Shown one piece after another: positions 49,081 through 58,627 of a DNA stretch of 64,000 nucleotides. How positions within the stretch are numbered: the first letter of the stretch is position 1; each line of letters begins with the position of its first letter. Position numbers and translations under genes: made by a program. The stretch covers positions 1 to 64,000 of the forward strand of contig CAVWNY010000006.1 in NCBI GenBank assembly GCA_963756545.1. The letters run 5' to 3'. This DNA is from DATFDN01 sp963756545 (GTDB lineage Bacteria; Pseudomonadota; Alphaproteobacteria; Acetobacterales; Acetobacteraceae). A model generated the notes under the pieces. The model did not search any database. It was given only the letters and a program-made list of their open reading frames with translations, and was not told the origin of the DNA.

Positions 49081-51117
49081 TCAGCCGAGCCGTTTACGCA
49101 CCGCGGCCACCACGGCCTCGGCGGTGATGCCGAAGTGCTTATAGACGTCCTGATAGGGAGCCGAGGTGCCGAACGTGGTCATGCCGATGAACACGCCGTC
49201 CGGTCCCAGCCACCGCTCCCAACCGAACGGCGAGGCCGCCTCGATGCCGATCCGGAAGGCGCCGCCCAGGACGCCGGCGCGATACGCCTCGTCCTGCAGG
49301 TCGAACAATTCCCAGCAGGGCAGCGACACGACCGCGACCGCGATCCCGGTCTTGCCCAGTTGCTCGCGTGCCTCCATCGCGATCGCGACCTCGGTGCCGG
49401 TCCCGATGATCGTTGCCTGGCGCGGCCCCTCGGCCTCGGAGAGCACGTACCCGCCACGCGCGCAGAGGTTCTCGGTGGCATCGGTCCGCATCGCCGGCAC
49501 CGCCTGACGACTGAGTACCAGGAGGCTTGGGCCCTCGGTGCGGCGGATCGCCGTCTCCCAGCACTCGGCCGTTTCCAAAGCGTCCGCCGGGCGGAGCACG
49601 TGCAGGTTCGGCATGGCGCGCAGGCCGGCCAACTGCTCCACCGGCTGGTGCGTCGGCCCGTCCTCGCCGAGGCCGATCGAATCATGCGTCAGCACATGGA
49701 TTACCCGCTGATGCATGATCGCACCGATCCGGATCGCCGGACGCATGTAGTCGCTGAACACGAAGAACGTGCCGGTGTACGGGATGATCCCGCCATGCAC
49801 CGCCAGGCCGTTGGCCGCCGCCGCCATCGCGTGCTCGCGGATGCCGTAATGGATGTAGCGCCCGCCGTAGCTGCCCGGCTCGACCGTGCCCATCGACTTC
49901 ACGAAGGTCAGGTTTGAGCCCGTGAGGTCGGCCGAGCCGCCGACCAGCTCGGGGGTCGCAGGCACCAGGACCTCCAGCGCCTTATGGTTGGAGGCGCGGG
50001 TCGCGAGCTTCGGCTTCTCGTCGGCGATCTGCTGCTTCAGCGCGGCCACGGCATCGTGCCAGGTCTCGGGCAGCTTGCCGGACATCGCGCGCTCGAACTC
50101 GGAGCGGCTGGCGTGGCGCGCCAGGCGCTTGAGCCAGGCGCGCCGCGCCGAGGCGCCGCGATGGCCGGTTGCCCGCCAGCGTTCCAGCAAATCGTCGGGG
50201 ACGGTGAAGGGCGGCGCGGTCCAGCCGAGAAGCTTCTTGGCGCCCGCCGCCTCTTCCGCACCAAGGGCGGACCCGTGGACGGCGGCCGTGCCGGCCTTGG
50301 TCGGCGCGCCGAAGCCGATGATGGTGCGGCAGGCGATCAGGGTCGGCTTCTTCGAGCGGACGGCGAAGGAGAGTGCGGCGGCGATCTGCGCCGTGTCGTG
50401 CCCATCGACCGCCTTGGTCGCCCAGCCCTCGGCGGCGAACCGCTTCAGCGTGTCCTCGCTGCGGGCGAGCGCGGTGCTGCCGTCGATCGAGACGTGGTTG
50501 TCGTCGTAGAGGAATGTCAGCTTCTCAAGCCGCAGATGGCCCGCCAACCCGATCGCCTCGTGGCTGATCCCCTCCATCAGGTCGCCGTCCCCGCAAATGA
50601 CCCAGGTGCGGTGATCGACCAGCGACTTGCCAAAGCGCGCGGCCAGCATCCGTTCGGCGAGCGCCATGCCCACTGCGGTCGCAAGGCCTTGCCCGAGTGG
50701 GCCGGTGGTCGTCTCGATTCCTGGATGCTGGCCATATTCGGGATGGCCGGCGGCGGGGGAACCGAGAGCGCGGTAATGTTCGAGATCCTCCATTCCCATG
50801 CCTTCCTCGCCCGTCAGGTAGAGCAGGGAATAAAGGAGCATCGAGCCGTGTCCGGCCGAGAGCACGAAGCGGTCGCGGTCGGGCCAGCGCGGGTCGGCGG
50901 CATCGAACTTCAGGAACCGCGTCCAGAGCGCCGTCGCGACGTCGGCCATCCCCATCGGCAGGCCAGGGTGGCCCGACCCGGCTTTCTCCACCGCGTCGAT
51001 CGCCAACGCCCGGATGGCGTCGGCCATCCGCCGAGCCGGGGTGATCGGGCGGGCGAGGATCTCCGCCTGGCGGGCAAGGGCGGGATTGTCCGTGTGAGGC
51101 TCGGCTGTCGCGGCCAT
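49081..51117 (-). CDS. tkt: Transketolase
   Basis: 678 aa. N-terminal ThDP domain (AGSGHPGLPMGMADVATALWTRFLKFD, GDGDLMEGISHEA), PYR domain (YGIREHAMAAAANGLAVHGG, HDSIGLGEDGPTHQPVEQL) and C-terminal domain. Transfers two-carbon units in the pentose phosphate or Calvin pathways. ATG at 51117 with AGGAG upstream. Leads tkt-gap-pgk, the order seen in many alphaproteobacteria; no Rubisco or phosphoribulokinase gene is present. Confidence 0.97.
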   Translation of the reverse strand: MAATAEPHTDNPALARQAEILARPITPARRMADAIRALAIDAVEKAGSGHPGLPMGMADVATALWTRFLKFDAADPRWPDRDRFVLSAGHGSMLLYSLLYLTGEEGMGMEDLEHYRALGSPAAGHPEYGQHPGIETTTGPLGQGLATAVGMALAERMLAARFGKSLVDHRTWVICGDGDLMEGISHEAIGLAGHLRLEKLTFLYDDNHVSIDGSTALARSEDTLKRFAAEGWATKAVDGHDTAQIAAALSFAVRSKKPTLIACRTIIGFGAPTKAGTAAVHGSALGAEEAAGAKKLLGWTAPPFTVPDDLLERWRATGHRGASARRAWLKRLARHASRSEFERAMSGKLPETWHDAVAALKQQIADEKPKLATRASNHKALEVLVPATPELVGGSADLTGSNLTFVKSMGTVEPGSYGGRYIHYGIREHAMAAAANGLAVHGGIIPYTGTFFVFSDYMRPAIRIGAIMHQRVIHVLTHDSIGLGEDGPTHQPVEQLAGLRAMPNLHVLRPADALETAECWETAIRRTEGPSLLVLSRQAVPAMRTDATENLCARGGYVLSEAEGPRQATIIGTGTEVAIAMEAREQLGKTGIAVAVVSLPCWELFDLQDEAYRAGVLGGAFRIGIEAASPFGWERWLGPDGVFIGMTTFGTSAPYQDVYKHFGITAEAVVAAVRKRLG

Positions 51118-51223
51118 GGCAACTCCTGACGGAAACCCGGTGGTCATAGGGGGTGGGAGGGGCGGGGGGCAAGTCCCGCGGGTGGGCTTCCCATGTCCCG
51201 GCCACCGCGCCCCGCTCGGGGGC

Positions 51224-52471
51224 TCATCCGGAGCGGTTTGCCCGCGCCAGCACCGCCTCGAACAGCACCTGACATCCCGCCTCCGCCTGTTCGGGCAGCA
51301 TGTCCTCGGCCTCGTTGTGAGAAAGCCCGTCCTTGCACGGCGTGAAGACCATCGCGGTCGGCACATGGCGCGCGACATAGACCGCGTCGTGCGCAGCGCC
51401 CGAGACGATCTCGCGGGCCGGATAGCCGAGGCGGACGGCGGCCTGGCGCACCAGATCGATGCAGACCGGATCGAACGGCTGCGCGGGGATCCGGAACAGG
51501 CGGGTGATGTCCAGTTTCACCCCGCAGTCGCGCGCGATGAACCCCGCATCGCGGGGGAACTGCGCGTCAAGCCGATCCACCTCCGCTTCGTCGGGGTGGC
51601 GGAACTCCACCGAGAAGCGCACCTCCCCGGGGATCACGTTGCGGCTGTTGGGCAAAACCTGCATCTGGCCCACGGTGCCCCGTCCGGCGTCGCCGCGCGT
51701 GCGCATCATGCGGTCCACGAGGTCGATGACGCGGGCGGCACAGACCAGCGCGTCCCTGCGGGCCTCGGGCGGTGTGGTGCCCGCGTGGCTCTCCTGGCCG
51801 GTCGCGACCGCGTCGTACCAGACCTGGGCCTGCGCGCCGGTGACGATGCCGATGGGCTTGCCCTCGCGCTCCAGGATCGGGCCTTGCTCGATGTGCAGCT
51901 CGAAATAGGCGTCGGCCGGGAAGGCCGTGGCCGGCGCTGGCCCGCGATAACCGATCTGGTCGAGCGCGGCGCCGACCGTCACTCCCTCGGTGTCGGAGAG
52001 CGCGTTCATCGTGTCGATCGGAAAGACGCCGGCCCAGACGCCCGATCCCATCAGGCTGTGGCCGAACCGGCTGCCCTCCTCGTCGGTCCAGTTCACCAGC
52101 TCGATCGGCGCCTCGGTCGTCACGCCGAGGTCGTTCATGGTCCGCATGACCTCCAGCCCGCCGAGCACGCCCAGCGCACCGTCGAATTTTCCCCCCGAAG
52201 GCTGGCTGTCGAGATGGCTGCCGACCAGGACGGGCAAGCGGTTCGGGTCGCGGCCGGCGCGGCGGGCGAACATGTTGCCGATCGCATCGACACGCACCGT
52301 CAGGCCCGCTTGTTCGCACAGCGCGCGGAAGCGATCGCGCCCGCGCCGATCCACATCGGTCAGGGTGAGGCGGCGCACGCCGCCTTTGGCGGTGGCGCCG
52401 ATCTCGGCCATCTGCATGAGGCTGTCCCACAGCCGGCGCCCGTCGATGCGCTGGTTGGTCCCGCCGCTCAT
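51224..52471 (-). CDS. M20-family Zn-dependent amidohydrolase (N-carbamoyl-amino acid hydrolase/allantoate amidohydrolase type)
   Basis: 415 aa. Metal motifs GSHLDSQPSGGKFDGALGVLGGLEV, NWTDEEGSRF, FELHIEQGP and the late His in DGLSHNEAED. Belongs to the hydantoinase/carbamoylase group that cleaves ureido or amide bonds in purine or pyrimidine breakdown. ATG at 52471 with GGAGGG upstream; longer upstream frame not homologous. Confidence 0.9.
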   Translation of the reverse strand: MSGGTNQRIDGRRLWDSLMQMAEIGATAKGGVRRLTLTDVDRRGRDRFRALCEQAGLTVRVDAIGNMFARRAGRDPNRLPVLVGSHLDSQPSGGKFDGALGVLGGLEVMRTMNDLGVTTEAPIELVNWTDEEGSRFGHSLMGSGVWAGVFPIDTMNALSDTEGVTVGAALDQIGYRGPAPATAFPADAYFELHIEQGPILEREGKPIGIVTGAQAQVWYDAVATGQESHAGTTPPEARRDALVCAARVIDLVDRMMRTRGDAGRGTVGQMQVLPNSRNVIPGEVRFSVEFRHPDEAEVDRLDAQFPRDAGFIARDCGVKLDITRLFRIPAQPFDPVCIDLVRQAAVRLGYPAREIVSGAAHDAVYVARHVPTAMVFTPCKDGLSHNEAEDMLPEQAEAGCQVLFEAVLARANRSG

Positions 52472-52550
52472 GGTGCCCTCCGTGCGAACCGGCCGCATCT
52501 TGCCTGCCGCGCGCCGTCCTGCAAGCTTTCTCGCCGCAACGGAGGCCGTG

Positions 52551-52988
52551 ATGCCGAGCCCGATTCGCACCACCGCGCTCCTCGCATGCCTGCTCACGCT
52601 CTCGGCCTGCAAGCTGATCGACCAGCGTACCTTCGCCCCGGCCCCCGAGGCCGCGCCGCCGGCCGCCGCCGCCCGTAGCATCGAAACACGCGCGCCGCTG
52701 ATCACGGTGGCGGCCGGCACCCAACTCGCGACCTACGAGGCGTTGCTGGGCTCGACGGTGCGCGCCGCCGAGGCCCGCGACCCGGCGGTGCGGTTCGACG
52801 TGATCAGCGTGGTGCCGGCCAGCGGCACGGTCGCCGAGCAGATCAAGGCTGCCGAGGCGGCGCGGGCCAGCGCGGCGGATGTGGCAAACGCGCTGATTGC
52901 GGCGGGGGCAGGGGAGGAGCGCGTACATCTCGGTGCGCGCGCCGACCCGACGGCGCGGAACCCTCAGGTGCGGGTGTACGTGCGCTGA
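52551..52988 (+). CDS. Small lipoprotein
   Basis: 145 aa. Signal peptide with lipobox LSAC (cysteine at residue 20), then a Pro/Ala linker and a compact domain (DPAVRFDVISVVPASGTVAEQIKAAEAARASAADVANALIAAGAGEERVHLGARADPTARNPQVRVYVR) reminiscent of the end of OmpA-like domains. Probably anchored in the outer membrane. Divergent from the M20 gene. Confidence 0.82.
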   Translation: MPSPIRTTALLACLLTLSACKLIDQRTFAPAPEAAPPAAAARSIETRAPLITVAAGTQLATYEALLGSTVRAAEARDPAVRFDVISVVPASGTVAEQIKAAEAARASAADVANALIAAGAGEERVHLGARADPTARNPQVRVYVR

Positions 52989-53073
52989 CGGGCCGGGTTC
53001 CTCGACGGTAGGTTCGTTGAGCCCTGCTTGAACATGCTGGGCAGCGGCTTGGCATAGTCTCTTCGAGCCCTCA

Positions 53074-53346
53074 TTACCGGCCGCGCTTCGGCGTGTCCGG
53101 TCGCTCCTGGTCCTCGCTCTGTTGCGCGGTCTCCGCCGCGTGACGGTCCGATGTCGGGGTGCCGGTCGGCTTCGCCGCGTCGTCCCCCTCTTCGCCGGGC
53201 GTCGTCGGCTTCTTCGCCGGCTTGCCCGCCCCGGTCACGCCGGAGTGGGAGGGCGGGTCGCTGGCCGGGAAGCTGTCGGCCGAGGCCTGATCCACCTCGT
53301 TGGCGGGCTTCCCCAGCCCATGCTGGTCACGGTGCTCTGACGCCAT
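53074..53346 (-). CDS. Small disordered hydrophilic protein
   Basis: 90 aa, nearly all polar or Pro/Gly. Contains SADSFPASDPPSHSG, a motif found in many uncharacterised small proteobacterial proteins. No fold or signal is visible. GGGAG lies about ten bases ahead of ATG 53346. Next to stress-associated genes; function unknown. Confidence 0.65.
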   Translation of the reverse strand: MASEHRDQHGLGKPANEVDQASADSFPASDPPSHSGVTGAGKPAKKPTTPGEEGDDAAKPTGTPTSDRHAAETAQQSEDQERPDTPKRGR

Positions 53347-53437
53347 GGTGCGACACTCCCTCTCTGGGGCCTGCAACGCCGGGCTCTCGTGGAAGTTCAA
53401 TCCCCGACATACGCGGCAGGAACGGGAGAGCATCGAA

Positions 53438-54433
53438 ATGGGCACAACGGTCGTCGTCACGGGCGCCAGCGCCGGCAACGGGCGGGCCATCGCGCGCGCG
53501 TTCGCCGATGCCGGGTGTGATGTCGGGCTGCTGGCGCGCGACGCGGACCGCCTCAACGTAGCGGCGAGCGAGATCGAGGCGCGCGGCCAGCGGGGCGTGG
53601 CGGTGCCGACCGACGTCTCCGATCCGGACGCGGTGGAGCACGCCGCCGAGGAGGTCGAGCGCAAGCTGGGGCCGATCGACGTCTGGGTAAACGATGCCAT
53701 GGTGACGATCTTCGCGCCCGTCCACGAGATCAAGCCCGACGAATTCCGCCGCGCCACCGAGGTCACGTATCTCGGCACCGTCTATGGCACGATGGCGGCG
53801 CTGCGGCGGATGCGCCAGCGCGGCAAAGGCAGCATCGTGCAGGTCGGCTCCGCGCTGGCCTACCGCGCCATCCCGCTCCAGGCGACGTATTGCGGGTCGA
53901 AGTTCGCGATCCGGGGCTTCACCGACAGCCTGCGGACGGAGCTGATGCACGACAAGATCAACATCAGTCTCTGCATGGTCCAACTGCCGGCGGTGAACAC
54001 CCCGCAGTTCGACTGGGCGCTGACCAAGATGCCGCAGAAGGCGATGCCGGTGCCGCCGATCTACCAGCCGGAGGTGGTCGGCCGCGCCGTGGTGTTCGCC
54101 GCGTTTCACCCGCGACGCGAGATCTGGCTGGGCGGCCCTAGCTGGATGGCGATCTTGGGCAACAAGATCGCGCCTTCGTTTGCCGACTGGTATTTGGCCC
54201 GCAACGGGTTCAAGAGCCAGCAACGCGACGAGCCGACCGGGGCCAACCCGCCATCCAATCTGTTCGAGACGGTCCCCGGCCACCAGGGGGCGCACGGCAG
54301 CTTCGATCAGCAGGCGAGCAACTGGACCTCCACGTTGTGGTTCACGGAAAACCGGGGCGTGATCGCCGGCGCAACGGCCACGGTATTGGGCGCCCTGTGC
54401 CTCGGATGGGCGTGCAAGGGGCGAGCGGGCTGA
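53438..54433 (+). CDS. SDR-family oxidoreductase with C-terminal membrane tail
   Basis: 331 aa. TGASAGNG (8-15), catalytic S138, Y151, K155 in an SDR domain of ~250 residues, extended by a polar linker and a terminal hydrophobic helix (GVIAGATATVLGALCLGWACKG). The tail should anchor it in the inner membrane. Gly-Asn replaces the usual G-I-G of the cofactor loop (GNG). ATG at 53438 with GGGAGAG upstream. Confidence 0.88.
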   Translation: MGTTVVVTGASAGNGRAIARAFADAGCDVGLLARDADRLNVAASEIEARGQRGVAVPTDVSDPDAVEHAAEEVERKLGPIDVWVNDAMVTIFAPVHEIKPDEFRRATEVTYLGTVYGTMAALRRMRQRGKGSIVQVGSALAYRAIPLQATYCGSKFAIRGFTDSLRTELMHDKINISLCMVQLPAVNTPQFDWALTKMPQKAMPVPPIYQPEVVGRAVVFAAFHPRREIWLGGPSWMAILGNKIAPSFADWYLARNGFKSQQRDEPTGANPPSNLFETVPGHQGAHGSFDQQASNWTSTLWFTENRGVIAGATATVLGALCLGWACKGRAG

Positions 54434-54444
54434 TTTGTGCATCC

Positions 54445-54475
54445 CGGGCCGCCCGACCTTCCGGGCGGCCCGTTT
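54445..54475. terminator. Bidirectional Rho-independent terminator
   Basis: Perfect 11-base stem CGGGCCGCCCG (54445-54455) with CGGGCGGCCCG (54462-54472), loop ACCTTC, followed by TTTGTGT on the plus strand. Placed exactly between the convergent SDR (stop 54433) and DUF6496-like gene (stop 54484). Confidence 0.85.
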
Positions 54476-54483
54476 GTGTCCGC

Positions 54484-54897
54484 CTAATTCCGCAGCGCGT
54501 CTTCCAGTTGGGCCTTGCTCATGCGGGAGCGCCCCTCGATCCTTCGCGCGGCGGCCTCGGCATAGAGCTGCTTCCGGGTCTTTCCCTGGCGCCGGGATCC
54601 GGGGGGACGATCCCCATTGGCGCCCGCCGCCAGCGTTCGCTTGGCCCGCCGGGGGCCTTCCTTCTCAGCCTGGGCCGTCTGCCCCTCGCGCTCCTTGCGC
54701 TTGGTGGTCCGCAAGCGTTCCCGGTTCTCCTTGGGGGACTGGCGGTTTGACGCGCCAGCCTCCGAGAGCGCGATCGCGATGGCCTGCTTCGGGCTGCGGA
54801 CCTGCCCGCCCTGTGCGCTGTCCAGTTCGCCGTGCTTGTACTCGTGCATCACGCGCCGGACCGTCGCGCGCTGCTGCGGGCTCCCCTGGCGGGCCAT
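54484..54897 (-). CDS. DUF6496-like basic protein
   Basis: 137 aa, very basic. ATVRRVMHEYKHGELDSAQGG and SPKQAIAIALSEAG are the repeated pattern of the DUF6496 family; the C-terminal SRMSKAQLEDALRN resembles a SAP/Rho-N helix pair, suggesting nucleic-acid binding. GAGGGAG upstream. Often near YciF-type or DNA-protection genes; here it precedes none but follows the YciF gene on the same strand. Confidence 0.75.
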   Translation of the reverse strand: MARQGSPQQRATVRRVMHEYKHGELDSAQGGQVRSPKQAIAIALSEAGASNRQSPKENRERLRTTKRKEREGQTAQAEKEGPRRAKRTLAAGANGDRPPGSRRQGKTRKQLYAEAAARRIEGRSRMSKAQLEDALRN

Positions 54898-54932
54898 GGC
54901 GCGTTCTCCCTCCCCGTCGGACCGTTTCCGGG

Positions 54933-55424
54933 TCAGGCGGCCTTCTGCGCCTGCTGGTTCACTGACTTGTTGGCGATCTGGTTCAGCAGGTCGTCCGCCT
55001 TCTTCTCCTCGGCCAGAGTTTCCTCCAAAAGCTTTACGGAATCCTGCAGCCCGCAGACCTTGGCCCAGGCCACCATGGTGCCGTAGCGGGCCATTTCGTA
55101 ATGCTCGACGGCCTGTGCGTTGGCCAGGATGCCGGCGTCGCGCACGGCTCCGGCCTCGAACTGCTCGATGACCTCCTCGCCTTCCTCGACGATGCCGTTG
55201 AGCGCCTCGCAGGTCTGGCCGCGTGCGCGTTTGCCGAGGTGCTCGAACACTTGCTGCAGCCGCTCGATCTGGTGCTGCGTCTCCTCGCGATGATGCGTCA
55301 GCGCCTGCTTCAGGTCGTCGCTTTGCGACGCCTTCGCCATCTTCGGCAGCGCCTTCAGGATCTGGCGTTCCGCGTAATACATGTCTTGAAGAAAGTTCAG
55401 GAACAGGTCGTTCATGCTTTTCAT
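54933..55424 (-). CDS. YciE/YciF-type ferritin-like protein (DUF892)
   Basis: 163 aa four-helix bundle. LFLNFLQDMYYAERQILKALPKMAKAS, LTHHREETQHQIERLQQVFEHLG, and VEHYEMARYGTMVAWAKVCG hold the Glu/His iron-ligand pattern of the DUF892 family. Induced under osmotic or general stress in other bacteria. ATG at 55424; an ATG three codons later also fits. Confidence 0.9.
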   Translation of the reverse strand: MKSMNDLFLNFLQDMYYAERQILKALPKMAKASQSDDLKQALTHHREETQHQIERLQQVFEHLGKRARGQTCEALNGIVEEGEEVIEQFEAGAVRDAGILANAQAVEHYEMARYGTMVAWAKVCGLQDSVKLLEETLAEEKKADDLLNQIANKSVNQQAQKAA

Positions 55425-55726
55425 GGGAAAGCTCGCTTGCTTCTCGTTGCAGGGATGTACCGGCGCGGCCCGCGGGCGCAGACTGCGCTAACCAGTAACC
55501 AACGCCCGCTCACGCCGTTTGGAGCGGGCCTCGCAAATCCTTGTGCGCGAGGGCAACTCGTTCTCACGACAGCGTCGCGGTGGGAGTGGACGCGGCACGC
55601 AACGCCTGACCGTCCTCCTGCGTTAGCCCCTGCATTCCGGATGGGCGCCGACAACGCCGCATCGACAGCGCGTTGGCGCGGGCCGTCGCTGCCCGACAAC
55701 GGACATCGGATCGAGGGGGCTCACGA
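55425..55726. other. Intergenic region between divergent genes
   Basis: 302 bases between yciF-like and the ThDP gene. No ORF with acceptable start and composition, no clear hairpin or repeat. It should carry the two divergent promoters, but no convincing -35/-10 pair was seen. Confidence 0.5.
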
Positions 55727-57514
55727 ATGGCTCAGACCGTTAGCGATTTCTTTTGGCAACGCCTCCACGAATGGGGGGTGCGACGGATCTTCGGTTTCCC
55801 GGGCGACGGCATCAACGGCCTGGTCGGCGCGCTGGCCCGCGCCAAGGATAAGTTTGAATACGTGCAAGTTCGCCACGAGGAGATGGCCGCATTCATGGCC
55901 TCCGCGCATGCCAAGTTCACCGGCGAGATCGGTGTCTGCATGGCAACCTCCGGCCCCGGCGCGATCCATTTGCTGAATGGGCTCTATGACGCACGGCTCG
56001 ACCATCAGCCGGTGCTGGCGGTCGTCGGTCAGACCGACCGCGCGGCGATGGGGGGCGAGTTCCAGCAGGAGGTCGATCTCGAATCATTGTTCAAGGACGT
56101 GGCCGGCGCGTTCGTCCAGCAGGCCAGCTCGCCCGTGCAGATCCGCCATCTGATCGACCGCGCCATGCGGATCGCCATCTCGGACCGCAAAGTGACCTGC
56201 ATCATCCTGCCGAAGGACGTCCAGGATTTGAAGGCGGTGCCGCAGCCGCCGGACACTCATGGCACGATCCACACGGGTATCGGCGCGCCCCACCCGCATC
56301 CGACCCCGACCGACGCCGAGATGCGCCGGGCGGCCGAGGTGCTGAACGCCGGCAAGAAGGTCGCGATCCTCGTCGGCGCCGGCGCGCTCCATTGCACCGA
56401 CGAGGTGATCGAGGCCGCCGACAAGCTCGGCGCCGGGGTCGCCAAGGCTCTTCTCGGCAAGGCCGCGCTGCCCGACGATCTGGCGTTCGTCACCGGCTCC
56501 ATCGGCCTGCTCGGCACCAAGCCGAGCTACGACATGATGATGGGCTGCGACACGCTGCTGATGGTCGGCTCGGGCTTCCCGTACTCGGAGTTCCTGCCCA
56601 AGGAGGGGGCCGCGCGCGGCGTGCAGATCGACATCTCGGCGGGGATGCTTAGCCTCCGCTACCCGATGGAGGTCCCGCTTCTCGGCGAATCCAAGCAGAC
56701 CTTGCGCGCGCTGCTACCGTTGCTTCAACACAAGCAGGATCGCTCCTGGCGCCAGAAGATCGAGAAGGATGTGGCCGAGTGGTGGGACGTGCTGAAGTCC
56801 CGCGCCATGCACTCGGCCGATCCGATCAACCCGCAGCGCGTGTTCTGGGAATTTTCGCCCAAGATCCCGGAACGAGCGATCCTGACCAGCGATTCCGGCT
56901 CGTGCGCGAACTGGTACGCACGCGATCTGAAAATCCGGCGCGGGATGATGGGTTCGCTCTCGGGTGGGCTCGCCAGCATGGGCGCCGGGGTGCCGTACGC
57001 CATCGCCGCGAAGTTCGCCCACCCGGACCGGCCGGTGATCGGCCTCGTGGGCGACGGCGCCATGCAGATGAACGGCATGAACGAGATGATCACCGTGGCC
57101 AAGTACTGGAAGCAGTGGAGTAACCCGCATTTCGTCATCATGGTGCTCAACAACCGCGACCTGAACCAAGTGACGTGGGAGATGCGCGCGCAATCGGGCG
57201 ATCCGAAGTTCGAGGCCTCGCAGCAGATCCCGGACGTGTCGTACGCCCGCTACGGCGACCTGCTTGGACTGAAGGGCATCTTCTGCGACGATCCGGACAA
57301 GGTCGCGAGCGCCTGGGACGAGGCGTTGGCCGCCGATCGGCCGGTGATCCTTGAATTCTACACCGACCCGAACGTGCCGCCCTTGCCACCGCATATCTCT
57401 CTGAAGAATGCCAAGGCCTTTGCGACATCCCTGCCGCAGGACCCGGAATTCGGCAGCGTGGTGGTGGACACGGCGAAGGAAGTGATCGCCAGCTTGCTCC
57501 CGAGCCGTTCGTGA
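55727..57514 (+). CDS. ThDP-dependent enzyme, pyruvate oxidase/dehydrogenase (quinone)-like
   Basis: 595 aa. FGFPGDGINGLVGAL, catalytic Glu51 in RHEEMAAFMASAHAKFTG, central domain VGAGALHCTDEV, PP domain VGDGAMQMNGMNEMITV...NNRDLNQVTWE. Closest in style to PoxB and pyruvate oxidases; the short amphipathic lipid-binding tail of PoxB is not evident. ATG at 55727 with GAGGGGG upstream. Followed after one base by the enolase-superfamily gene, so co-transcribed. Confidence 0.88.
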   Translation: MAQTVSDFFWQRLHEWGVRRIFGFPGDGINGLVGALARAKDKFEYVQVRHEEMAAFMASAHAKFTGEIGVCMATSGPGAIHLLNGLYDARLDHQPVLAVVGQTDRAAMGGEFQQEVDLESLFKDVAGAFVQQASSPVQIRHLIDRAMRIAISDRKVTCIILPKDVQDLKAVPQPPDTHGTIHTGIGAPHPHPTPTDAEMRRAAEVLNAGKKVAILVGAGALHCTDEVIEAADKLGAGVAKALLGKAALPDDLAFVTGSIGLLGTKPSYDMMMGCDTLLMVGSGFPYSEFLPKEGAARGVQIDISAGMLSLRYPMEVPLLGESKQTLRALLPLLQHKQDRSWRQKIEKDVAEWWDVLKSRAMHSADPINPQRVFWEFSPKIPERAILTSDSGSCANWYARDLKIRRGMMGSLSGGLASMGAGVPYAIAAKFAHPDRPVIGLVGDGAMQMNGMNEMITVAKYWKQWSNPHFVIMVLNNRDLNQVTWEMRAQSGDPKFEASQQIPDVSYARYGDLLGLKGIFCDDPDKVASAWDEALAADRPVILEFYTDPNVPPLPPHISLKNAKAFATSLPQDPEFGSVVVDTAKEVIASLLPSRS

Positions 57515-57515
57515 G

Positions 57516-58616
57516 ATGACACGTCCAGCGGCGCCCATCGGGACCGTGCAGGCGCGCGCCTACACGGTCCCGACCGACCAGCCGGAGCAGGACGGCACGC
57601 TGGATTGGGACAGCACGACCCTGATCGTCGCGACCGTCGAGGCGGGCGGCTACGAGGGAATCGGCTACACCTATGCAGACAAGGGGAATGCCGGGCTGAT
57701 CAGCGGCAAGCTCGCCAAGGCGATCAAGGGCCAGGACGCGTTCGACATCCCCGGCTGCGTCGCCACCATGGAGTGCGAGGTGCGCAACATGGGAAGGCGG
57801 GGCCTCGCCGGGACGGCGATTTCGGCCGTCGATGTCGCGTTGTGGGACTTGAAGGCCAAGCTGCTCGACCTTCCGCTCGTGCGCCTGCTCGGGGCCGTGC
57901 GTCCGCATGTGCCGATCTATGGCAGCGGCGGCTTCACCAACTACACCGACGCGCGCCTGGCCGAGCAGCTCGGCGGGTGGGTCGGCGAGGACGGCTGCCG
58001 GTGGGTGAAAATGAAGGTGGGCCGTGATCCAAGACGCGACCGCGAGCGGGTGAAGGCGGCGCGCACGGCGATCGGCGACGCCGGGCTGTTCGTGGACGGC
58101 AACGGAGCGTTCGCGCTCAAGCGCGCGCTCGCTTTCGCCGATCATGTGCTGATCCACGACGTACGTTGGTTCGAGGAGCCGCTCTCGTCGGATGATCTCG
58201 CTGGATTGCGGCTCTTGCGCGAACGCATCCCCGCCCCGATGGAGGTCGCGGCCGGGGAATACATCTACGTGCCGCGCGACGCGCTCGCCATGCTCGCGGC
58301 CGAGGCCGTCGATGTGTTGCAGGCAGATGCCACGCGCTGCGGAGGGGTCAGCGGGTTTCTCGCCGCCGGGTACATGGCGGCGGCCCACCAGCTTGATTTG
58401 TCCGGCCATTGCGCGCCATCGGTGCATCTGCACGCCGCTTGCTCGGTGCCGCGACTGCGTCATCTCGAATGGTTTCACGATCACGTGCGGATCGAGCACA
58501 TGCTGTTTGATGGCGCACCGACGCCGAAACGGGGCGTGATCACGCCCGATCTGTCGCGTCCGGGCCTTGGCATCGCGCTGAAACGTCAGGACGCCGAACT
58601 CTACGCCGACGACTGA
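57516..58616 (+). CDS. Enolase-superfamily enzyme (mandelate racemase/sugar acid dehydratase type)
   Basis: 366 aa. KMK at 165-167 supplies the catalytic lysine, Mg ligands Asp194 (VDGNG), Glu220 (WFEEPL) and Glu248 (AAGEY), and SGHCAPSVHLH carries a possible acid-base His. Racemase or dehydratase on a carboxylate, often a sugar acid. ATG is one base after the ThDP gene stop. Confidence 0.88.
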   Translation: MTRPAAPIGTVQARAYTVPTDQPEQDGTLDWDSTTLIVATVEAGGYEGIGYTYADKGNAGLISGKLAKAIKGQDAFDIPGCVATMECEVRNMGRRGLAGTAISAVDVALWDLKAKLLDLPLVRLLGAVRPHVPIYGSGGFTNYTDARLAEQLGGWVGEDGCRWVKMKVGRDPRRDRERVKAARTAIGDAGLFVDGNGAFALKRALAFADHVLIHDVRWFEEPLSSDDLAGLRLLRERIPAPMEVAAGEYIYVPRDALAMLAAEAVDVLQADATRCGGVSGFLAAGYMAAAHQLDLSGHCAPSVHLHAACSVPRLRHLEWFHDHVRIEHMLFDGAPTPKRGVITPDLSRPGLGIALKRQDAELYADD

Positions 58617-58627
58617 CAGAGGGAAAC

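Noticed and set aside
46805..49144. 779-codon plus-strand ORF opposite pgk and gap
   Set aside because: Shadow of two unmistakable glycolytic genes.
49081..51117. tkt-gap-pgk as evidence of a Calvin cycle
   Set aside because: No Rubisco or phosphoribulokinase gene is in the window; the order also serves glycolysis and the pentose phosphate pathway.
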